Positions 1-4,288 of a DNA stretch of 6,187 bases are shown in pieces (position 1 is the first letter of the stretch; each line of letters opens with the position of its first letter). This DNA comes from Anderseniella sp. GTDB lineage: Bacteria > Pseudomonadota > Alphaproteobacteria > Rhizobiales > Aestuariivirgaceae. The stretch spans positions 1-6,187 of the forward strand of contig JABDRA010000090.1 of assembly GCA_013041995.1 (NCBI GenBank). The letters are read 5' to 3'. Position numbers and translations under genes: made by a program. Under the pieces are notes generated by a model. It had not been told where the DNA came from and made no database searches. It saw only the letters and a program-made list of their open reading frames with translations.

Positions 1-115
1 ATTCGGGACCGGCTTTTGCCAACGCTGCAAAACCGTCTTTCAACTGCTGAAACAACTCGTCGTCATCAAGCAGCGTCACAATTTCTGTCTGCGTCAGCAA
101 AAGCGTTGATGGCAT
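1..115 (-). CDS. Ornithine cyclodeaminase / mu-crystallin family protein, N-terminal fragment (5' end only)
   Basis: Only the first 38 codons lie in the window; the frame is open to the left edge. The peptide starts MPSTLLLTQTEIVTLLDDDE and continues to a helix ending FAALAKAG. This resembles the start of ornithine cyclodeaminase/mu-crystallin proteins, which open with a short strand, an acidic turn (x-LLD-x-DELxxxL) and a helix ending in FxALxxG. Members of the family are NAD(P)-dependent: they cyclise ornithine to proline or act as alanine or imino-acid dehydrogenases, so the substrate cannot be named from this fragment. The ATG at 115 is the first in-frame methionine; the sequence before it (GGGATTTTCAGA) gives only a poor ribosome-binding site. 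The gene lies 51 nt after the Hsp20 stop codon on the same strand, behind a probable terminator, so it may depend on read-through. The family call rests on a short stretch and is tentative. Confidence 0.55.
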   Translation of the reverse strand, partial: MPSTLLLTQTEIVTLLDDDELFQQLKDGFAALAKAGPE

Positions 116-125
116 TCTGAAAATC

Positions 126-157
126 CCAAAAACAAACAAAGGGCAATCCGCGTGCCC
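126..157 (-). terminator. Probable rho-independent terminator after hsp20
   Basis: Read on the minus strand, a 5-bp perfect stem GGGCA/TGCCC (positions 157-153 and 145-141) with a 7-nt loop is followed directly by the T-rich run TTTGTTTGTTTTT. It starts about 10 nt after the Hsp20 stop codon. The stem is short and the T-run is interrupted by two G residues, so termination may be partial, allowing some transcription into the downstream cyclodeaminase-like gene. Confidence 0.55.
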
Positions 158-166
158 AACCCGCGA

Positions 167-742
167 CTACTTCTTTTCTACCGGTACGCGCCGAGCGTCG
201 GTTTTGATTTTTGACATTTTGGGCAAGGTTACCGTCAATACGCCCTTATCAAAGCTTGCAGCTACAGCCTCCTCATCGACACCATCCGGCAGGCGAAATG
301 CGCGGCTGAATGAGCCAAAGCTGCGTTCTGAAATGTAGAAATTCTCACCTTCCTCTTCATGTTCAGAGTTCTTTTTTCCCTTGATCGTGAGAACACCATC
401 GAGAACAAGCACCTCAACGTCTTTTTCATCCACACCCGGAATGTCGGCGACAACTTTGACCGAATTGCCGTTCTCGCTGAGATCGAATTTGGCAATCGCG
501 TCCTCGGTGTCCGTCCCTGTCAGCGTCGGCCACTCGATCTTCGGCATCTCAAAATGAGGCCAACTGACGGTGAAGTTGGTGAAAAGATCATCAACCTGTT
601 TCCGCAAAGTCTGGAAGGGTTCGAATGCTGATACTTCACCTCGCACTGGCACTTTGACCGGCGATTTTACCTTTTTTGCCGACCCTTTTTTCTTGCCGGT
701 GCTCTTGCTGACCTTCGCTTTTTTGGCCTTGGACTTTGCCAT
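167..742 (-). CDS. Hsp20 / alpha-crystallin small heat-shock protein with lysine-rich N-terminal tail
   Basis: This 191-residue protein is an ATP-independent holdase chaperone of the cytoplasm, binding unfolding proteins. The alpha-crystallin domain spans about residues 84-175 (DIPGVDEKDVEV at 100-111, GVLTIKG at 116-122, and the family signature GVLTVTLPK at 167-175). A degenerate C-terminal I-x-I-type anchor is visible as V186-P187-V188. Residues 1-34 are unusual: 13 of 34 are lysine, mixed with Ala/Ser/Gly/Val, as in histone-H1-like tails. The rest of the N-terminal arm (40-74) is aromatic-rich (FEPF, WPHFEMP, IEWP), typical of the oligomerising arm. I chose the ATG at 742 because AGGAG lies 8 nt upstream; the frame stays open to an ATG at 787, but that start has no ribosome site. 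Divergent from a universal stress gene across a shared FNR-like site. The family is certain; the role of the tail is unknown. Confidence 0.95.
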   Translation of the reverse strand: MAKSKAKKAKVSKSTGKKKGSAKKVKSPVKVPVRGEVSAFEPFQTLRKQVDDLFTNFTVSWPHFEMPKIEWPTLTGTDTEDAIAKFDLSENGNSVKVVADIPGVDEKDVEVLVLDGVLTIKGKKNSEHEEEGENFYISERSFGSFSRAFRLPDGVDEEAVAASFDKGVLTVTLPKMSKIKTDARRVPVEKK

Positions 743-750
743 TTTACATA

Positions 751-755
751 CTCCT
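751..755 (-). promoter_or_regulatory. Ribosome-binding site deciding the hsp20 start
   Basis: AGGAG on the minus strand stands 8 nt before the ATG at 742. This fixes the start at MAKSKAKK and argues against the in-frame ATG 45 nt upstream. Confidence 0.8.
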
Positions 756-765
756 GTGAAAGTGA

Positions 766-850
766 TGGCCCAATAGGCCACGGACATCAGAATGAACCAG
801 CGGGTGACATTGAGACTATCCCTGCGCTCAACGCCAATCCCCGTCAGGGA
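766..850 (-). promoter_or_regulatory. Structured 5' leader of hsp20 with several inverted repeats
   Basis: If transcription starts near 853, as the FNR-type spacing suggests, hsp20 has a leader of about 110 nt. It holds three inverted repeats: TGGCC/GGCCA with a 5-nt loop (766-780) just before the ribosome site; a 7-bp stem with one G-U pair (808-814 with 827-833); and TCCCTG/CAGGGA (819-824 with 845-850). The last two interleave and cannot form together as simple hairpins. Leaders of Hsp20 genes are often RNA thermometers, but I cannot find the motif of a known class such as ROSE, so this remains a description of visible repeats. Confidence 0.3.
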
Positions 851-859
851 CTGCAGAAC

Positions 860-865
860 AATCTA
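860..865 (-). promoter_or_regulatory. Candidate -10 element for hsp20
   Basis: TAGATT on the minus strand matches TATAAT at 4 of 6 positions. A start site at 853, 7 nt after its last base, would place the centre of the FNR-like palindrome (894.5) at exactly -41.5, the position used by activators of the CRP/FNR family at class II promoters. The spacing is suggestive but the hexamer itself is weak. Confidence 0.4.
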
Positions 866-887
866 ACCCACAAGAGCCCGCGCTCTA

Positions 888-901
888 TTGACCAATATCA
901 A
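888..901. promoter_or_regulatory. FNR/FixK/ANR-type binding site between hsp20 and the universal stress gene
   Basis: TTGACCAATATCAA matches the consensus TTGAT-N4-ATCAA at 9 of 10 defined positions. FNR, ANR and FixK proteins bind such palindromes and activate genes when oxygen is low. It sits in the 220-bp gap between two divergent stress genes, 68 nt before the universal stress start and 152 nt before the hsp20 start, and can serve either. Its closest relative in the window is the site at 4212-4225, identical at 12 of 14 positions. Confidence 0.65.
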
Positions 902-921
902 GCGACGTTCCTGCCGTTCAC

Positions 922-927
922 GATAAG
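922..927 (+). promoter_or_regulatory. Candidate -10 element for the universal stress gene
   Basis: GATAAG matches TATAAT at four of six positions. A start near 934 would put the FNR-like site near -39.5 to -41.5, close to the class II activator position. Weak on its own. Confidence 0.3.
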
Positions 928-962
928 CATTAGGCAACTTATTCAGCCGAGTGAGGTGCACA

Positions 963-1382
963 ATGTACAAGACAGTTTTAGTCCCCGTCGATCTTTCGCA
1001 CATAGAGAAGGGCAGCAAGATGATCGAAAGAGCAAAGTATCTTGCTGACACCAATAAAAGCCGACTAACACTCCTGAATGTCATTCCGGAGATACCATCC
1101 TACGTGGCGATTGAATTACCGTCCGATCTGCACGCAAAAGTCGTTGAAAATGCCGAGGCGGAGCTCAGGGATTTGGTCCGAAAGCATGACCTGCCGGCAT
1201 CAACGAAAGTTGTGGTCGAGAGCGGGAACCCGGCAGGTGTGATACTTGCGTACGCAGAAAAAGAAAAATGTGATCTGATAATGGTAGCCTCTCACCAACC
1301 CGGGTTGAAAGATTACCTGCTTGGGTCTGTAGCGGGAAAGGTCGTACGGCATGCGAACTGCTCTGTTTTGGTACTGAGGTAA
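963..1382 (+). CDS. Universal stress protein, UspF/UspG-like
   Basis: A 139-residue single-domain UspA-fold protein, a cytoplasmic nucleotide-binding stress factor usually induced by starvation, growth arrest or low oxygen. The N-terminus MYKTVLVPVDLS carries the first strand and the conserved Asp10. The C-terminal segment ASHQPGLKDYLLGS (109-122), followed by VAGKVVRHANCSVLVLR, has the shortened nucleotide loop of UspF/UspG proteins, in which the G-x2-G of classic ATP-binding UspA members is replaced by a His-x-Pro pattern. The ATG at 963 is preceded by GTGAGG with 6 nt spacing; a GTG at 951 in the same frame overlaps that ribosome site and is less likely. It is divergent from hsp20 and ends only 5 bp from the convergent stop codon of the isoaspartyl methyltransferase. 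Direct clients are not known for most family members. Confidence 0.93.
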   Translation: MYKTVLVPVDLSHIEKGSKMIERAKYLADTNKSRLTLLNVIPEIPSYVAIELPSDLHAKVVENAEAELRDLVRKHDLPASTKVVVESGNPAGVILAYAEKEKCDLIMVASHQPGLKDYLLGSVAGKVVRHANCSVLVLR

Positions 1383-1387
1383 CCCGC

Positions 1388-2071
1388 TCACAGACCCGCA
1401 TTTCCCTCACGCCACCCTTCTTTTCCAACAAGAGCTACGAACCTGACCTCGCCAAGATTGGTGCTGTCAAAACGGTCTTCTGAACTTCGCACCACTTTAA
1501 CAAGGGTCTGGTACGATGGGCTTGTACCGACCGGCATGACCAGCCGCCCGCCAACCGCCAGTTGCTGTCTGAGGCTTTCAGGAACTTTGGGACCGCCCGC
1601 TGTTACAACAATTCCTTCATATGGTGCACGCTCGGCCCAACCAAGCGTCCCGTCTTCATGCCTGACATGGGCATTGACATAGCCCTGATCCCTCAGGGTT
1701 TCAGCAGCCCGGTCCGCCAGTTCCCTCACGCGTTCAACCGTAAATACCTCACCGGCAATTTCCGCCAGGATTGCCGCCGCATAACCTGAACCTGTGCCAA
1801 TTTCCAGCACCCGTTCCCCGCCTTTGAGTTGCAGGGCTTCCGTCATCAGAGCGACTATGTAGGGTTGCGAGATCGTCTGACCGGCCCCGATGGGAAGCGG
1901 GCCGTCAGCATAAGCGAAGGCCCGTTCAAATTCCGGCACGAACCGTTCGCGCGGCACCTTTCTCATGGCCTCGAGCACCAGTTGATCCGTGATGCCGCGC
2001 CCGACAAGTTGGTCCCGCACCATGGCTTCACGCCCGGCGGCATACATCTCATCCGTACCGTTACTCTGCAC
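1388..2071 (-). CDS. pcm: Protein-L-isoaspartate O-methyltransferase
   Basis: This 227-residue enzyme (EC 2.1.1.77) uses S-adenosylmethionine to methylate the side-chain carboxyl of isoaspartyl residues, starting repair of aged proteins in the cytoplasm. Seen in order: AMVRDQLVGRGI (16-27), the family motif GQTISQP (64-70) with the substrate-binding Ser68, AdoMet motif I VLEIGTGSGY (88-97), acidic E113 ending the next strand, HEDG (138-141), GGRLVMPVG (174-182) and the closing VRFVALVGKEGW (209-220). I chose the GTG at 2071 because AAGGAG lies 9 nt upstream. A longer reading from an ATG at 2146 would overlap the AdoMet synthetase gene by 35 bp and add a tail lacking family features. Last gene of the operon, 40 nt after the synthetase that makes its cofactor. 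A dedicated role on a peptide made by the neighbouring ATP-grasp enzyme is possible but unproven. Confidence 0.95.
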   Translation of the reverse strand: MQSNGTDEMYAAGREAMVRDQLVGRGITDQLVLEAMRKVPRERFVPEFERAFAYADGPLPIGAGQTISQPYIVALMTEALQLKGGERVLEIGTGSGYAAAILAEIAGEVFTVERVRELADRAAETLRDQGYVNAHVRHEDGTLGWAERAPYEGIVVTAGGPKVPESLRQQLAVGGRLVMPVGTSPSYQTLVKVVRSSEDRFDSTNLGEVRFVALVGKEGWREGNAGL

Positions 2072-2080
2072 TTTTCCGCA

Positions 2081-2086
2081 CTCCTT
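2081..2086 (-). promoter_or_regulatory. Ribosome-binding site deciding the GTG start of pcm
   Basis: AAGGAG on the minus strand, 9 nt before the GTG at 2071, lies in the 40-nt gap after the upstream stop codon. It supports a GTG start over the ATG at 2047, which has no comparable site. Confidence 0.75.
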
Positions 2087-2111
2087 GTGCGCGCCATCTT
2101 CGCCCTGGTTA

Positions 2112-3332
2112 TCAGTAGATCGATACTTTGCCGGCGGCGAACTCAAGCGAGAGTTCTGATATCTGCTGTAAATGCCCGTGAACTATGCGTTCAACAGGAT
2201 CCCGCAACTTTTCCAGCGAACACCCGGCAATTGGCGTTACCCGGATCAGGGTCCTCGCCGGTTGGTCAATGGGCCGACCGATCTCGCTCAACAGGGCGCA
2301 TTGCACCCTTGTCACCTCTCCCAGCGCTTCAATGATTGAGTTGCATATCCGTTGGGCCACAACGTTGTAGAGCTTGCCAACATGGTTGACAGGATTCTTG
2401 CCGGCAATGGCTTCCATGCTGGTTGGCTTTAGCGGTGTTATGAGGCCGTTGATACGGTTGCCCCGACCGGTCTGCCCGTCATCTCCGGCCTCAGCGGATG
2501 TGCCGGTTACGGTCAAGTAGACCGAACCCGTCGCCAGATCATCGGCAGCGTTTACACTTATGGCAACATCGCCTGCAGCCCCGGCTTCCGGCAACGCAAG
2601 TACATCAGATGCCAGCACGCGCTTTGCTTCTGCGTAGTCTTCAAGCGTGTTCAAATACTTGCCAATCATCGCACAGGCAATGGTAAGCCGAACTTCATGG
2701 CCGTCGCGCATGGCCATGACCTTGACATCCTCGCCTCGCTCGGGATGCCTGGTGGTTGACGTCTCCGACGTCAGGTAGCGCTCCGCTGCCAGAACGAGAT
2801 GCTCGGTCGGACTGAGCGGCGCAAAGGCTGCACCGATGGAAGTATCGTTCGCAAGCGGAATGGACTGCCGGCCGAACAGCTCGACCAGTTCGGACGCACC
2901 GGGGCGAACCAGACATCGCACGTTAGCGCTGTGCTCCGGATCGAGAGCGTGAAAATTCGCAGTCAGCCAATCTGCTGCAGTCTGCCGGGCGATATCTTCA
3001 ACCGGAACATCCGCACCGTTTACCGCAATCGTGGCACGTCCTGCCAGATAGATATCGAAAGGCATGATAATCTCGCCACCACCAAAGGCCGGCGTCGCGC
3101 AACCGGCAGCAATAAGAAGTTTATCGACATTGTGATGCAGGATTGATCCGCACTGCTTCAGGTAGTGGTTGGACAGTGCTTGCGAAAAGGCTTCCGACAG
3201 CGCATCCGCCATAGTGTCGGGATGGCCCCTGCCCTTTCGTTCCACGAGTTCGACATCGGCATCATCATCGCCCAGTTGGCCAAGGCTGAAATTCTGTAGC
3301 GTCACGGCATGTTCTCCTGATGCAGCATTCAT
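2112..3332 (-). CDS. Archaeal-type S-adenosylmethionine synthetase (methionine adenosyltransferase)
   Basis: This 406-residue protein (EC 2.5.1.6) makes AdoMet from methionine and ATP. It belongs to the archaeal-type synthetase family, not the usual bacterial MetK. Visible family motifs: VERKGRGHPD (30-39), GSILHHNVDK (62-71), FGGGE (83-87), LANDTS (160-165), GEDVKVM (200-206), GTSAEAGDDG then GRGNRINGLITP (277-300), and GKNPVNHVGK (311-320). Length matches the family (about 400), and no motif is missing. The ATG at 3332 overlaps the amidotransferase stop as ATGA and follows GGAGGAGG, indicating translational coupling. A GTG at 3305, preceded by AGGAGA, is an alternative start giving 397 residues. 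It sits between a glutamine amidotransferase and an AdoMet-using methyltransferase, so it may supply AdoMet locally or under special conditions. Whether the genome also has ordinary metK cannot be seen here. Confidence 0.95.
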   Translation of the reverse strand: MNAASGEHAVTLQNFSLGQLGDDDADVELVERKGRGHPDTMADALSEAFSQALSNHYLKQCGSILHHNVDKLLIAAGCATPAFGGGEIIMPFDIYLAGRATIAVNGADVPVEDIARQTAADWLTANFHALDPEHSANVRCLVRPGASELVELFGRQSIPLANDTSIGAAFAPLSPTEHLVLAAERYLTSETSTTRHPERGEDVKVMAMRDGHEVRLTIACAMIGKYLNTLEDYAEAKRVLASDVLALPEAGAAGDVAISVNAADDLATGSVYLTVTGTSAEAGDDGQTGRGNRINGLITPLKPTSMEAIAGKNPVNHVGKLYNVVAQRICNSIIEALGEVTRVQCALLSEIGRPIDQPARTLIRVTPIAGCSLEKLRDPVERIVHGHLQQISELSLEFAAGKVSIY

Positions 3333-4159
3333 GCAGCCTCCTCCACTGTCAGTGGCTCGAACCGCAGGCAGTAGTCGTTGTCCACCGAAAACACCGTCGC
3401 ATTGGGAACGGCTTTCCATTCCGGCTCCGCGGTTATCCGCTCCGACGCCAGTTCAACGGCCCGGTATTCCTGTTTCGGTTCATGATGAACGTGTGACTTG
3501 CCGCAAATTTCACATTTGAACATGGCTTCCCGTTCCAGAAACCAAAGGGTCCTGTTGAGCCTTGTTCCAATCAGGCGATCGCCGTCTGTAAGAACAATGT
3601 TGAGTCCTGGCCTGGCATCCGGTTTCACCTGCCGGCACCAGGCCACGATCTGTTCAACACCAAGGCGCACGGTTGAAAGCAGATCACGTTCGGGATTGTG
3701 CATCCATAACGACAGCAGGTATCTGAAAATGTGCTCACTGTCCGTTGAACCATGAATTTCGGTTCTGTGAAGCCGGTCTGTCGCGTCCAGCAACATCGGC
3801 CGCACCAGGTCGAAACCGGGCAATGTACCGTTGTGGGCAAAAATCCAGCGCCCGTGTTCAAAGGGATGGGTATTCTCCATTCCAGGCGGACCAACTGTTG
3901 CCCGCCTGACATGGGCCACAACTGTGCGGGCATAAACCCGTGCAGCCTTGCGCTCGAAGTGTTCGCCATCAAACGCTGCCCAGGTCTGCTTTTCCACCAT
4001 GGGAAGGCCGTCATCATAGTCGGCAACGCCCCAGCCATGACCGTGCATCAAACCTTCACTGTCTCCCTGGCTTTGACGCATCAAGGCATTCTGCGCTGTA
4101 ACCAAGCTGCATTCCACGCGAGTTGGCTCGTTTGCATGCAAGGCATAAAGGCGGCACAT
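3329..4159 (-). CDS. Class II glutamine amidotransferase, YafJ-like
   Basis: A 276-residue Ntn-type glutaminase domain protein: such domains hydrolyse glutamine and pass ammonia to a partner site. Cys2 is the N-terminal nucleophile (MCRLYALH). Other family motifs are HGWGVADY (41-48), AHVRRATVG (82-90), NTHPF (96-100), FAHNG (107-111; N110 and G111 form the oxyanion hole) and GSTDSE (137-142). It has no fused synthetase domain, so an ammonia acceptor must be separate or absent. Near the C-terminus is a possible metal-binding patch with C216, C219, H223, H225 and H226. The start must be the second of two nearby ATGs (ATGCCAATGTGC), because Cys2 must become the first residue; TGGAG lies 7 nt upstream. 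It is first in the operon with the AdoMet synthetase and pcm, and divergent from the ATP-grasp ligase, which is a plausible ammonia-using partner. Its actual substrate is unknown. Confidence 0.9.
   Translation of the reverse strand: MCRLYALHANEPTRVECSLVTAQNALMRQSQGDSEGLMHGHGWGVADYDDGLPMVEKQTWAAFDGEHFERKAARVYARTVVAHVRRATVGPPGMENTHPFEHGRWIFAHNGTLPGFDLVRPMLLDATDRLHRTEIHGSTDSEHIFRYLLSLWMHNPERDLLSTVRLGVEQIVAWCRQVKPDARPGLNIVLTDGDRLIGTRLNRTLWFLEREAMFKCEICGKSHVHHEPKQEYRAVELASERITAEPEWKAVPNATVFSVDNDYCLRFEPLTVEEAA
3337..3344 (-). promoter_or_regulatory. Ribosome-binding site of the AdoMet synthetase, inside the upstream gene
   Basis: GGAGGAGG on the minus strand lies within the last codons of the amidotransferase, 4 nt before the ATG of the ATGA overlap. 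This is the arrangement expected for translational coupling. Confidence 0.65.
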
Positions 4160-4211
4160 TGGCATTCTCCAGATTGCAGTTCCAACAAACACGAGTGCGC
4201 CGGAAGCGGCC

Positions 4212-4225
4212 ATGATCAATATCAA
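4212..4225. promoter_or_regulatory. Second FNR/FixK/ANR-type binding site, between the amidotransferase operon and the ATP-grasp gene
   Basis: ATGATCAATATCAA matches TTGAT-N4-ATCAA at 9 of 10 defined positions and has the same CAAT spacer as the site at 888-901. It lies in the 129-bp divergent region, 59 nt before the amidotransferase start and 70 nt before the ATP-grasp start. It is centred 41.5 nt upstream of a start site predicted from the plus-strand -10 candidate at 4248-4253. Confidence 0.6.
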
Positions 4226-4247
4226 AAGCCTCAAGTTCTCGAGACGC

Positions 4248-4253
4248 TAGACT
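4248..4253 (+). promoter_or_regulatory. Candidate -10 element for the ATP-grasp gene
   Basis: TAGACT matches TATAAT at 4 of 6 positions. A start at 4260 puts the FNR-like palindrome at -41.5, the same geometry and almost the same hexamer as the hsp20 promoter (TAGATT). The implied leader before the chosen ATG is 29 nt. Confidence 0.4.
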
Positions 4254-4288
4254 TCGGGCCAATTGCATCGAGGAATGCTGTATTTCCA

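Noticed and set aside
743..787. Longer start of Hsp20 at 787
   Set aside because: No ribosome site before it, and AGGAG stands directly before the ATG at 742.
743..850. ROSE-type or four-U RNA thermometer, or a CIRCE operator, for hsp20
   Set aside because: I found no anti-Shine-Dalgarno UYGCU placed to pair with the ribosome site, no UUUU element opposite it, and no TTAGCACTC-N9-GAGTGCTAA repeat.
2072..2146. Longer start of the isoaspartyl methyltransferase at an ATG
   Set aside because: It overlaps the AdoMet synthetase gene and adds a non-conserved tail; the GTG at 2071 has a strong ribosome site at good distance.
2799..3146. Open frames of 60-145 codons antisense or out of frame within the AdoMet synthetase, glutaminase and ligase genes
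   Set aside because: They lie within genes with clear family motifs on the correct frame, have low-quality composition and no ribosome sites.
3752..4288. Upstream extension of the ATP-grasp reading frame to a 678-residue protein
   Set aside because: The extra 179 codons lie mostly antisense to the well-supported glutaminase gene and show no domain features; the ligase family begins well after this region.
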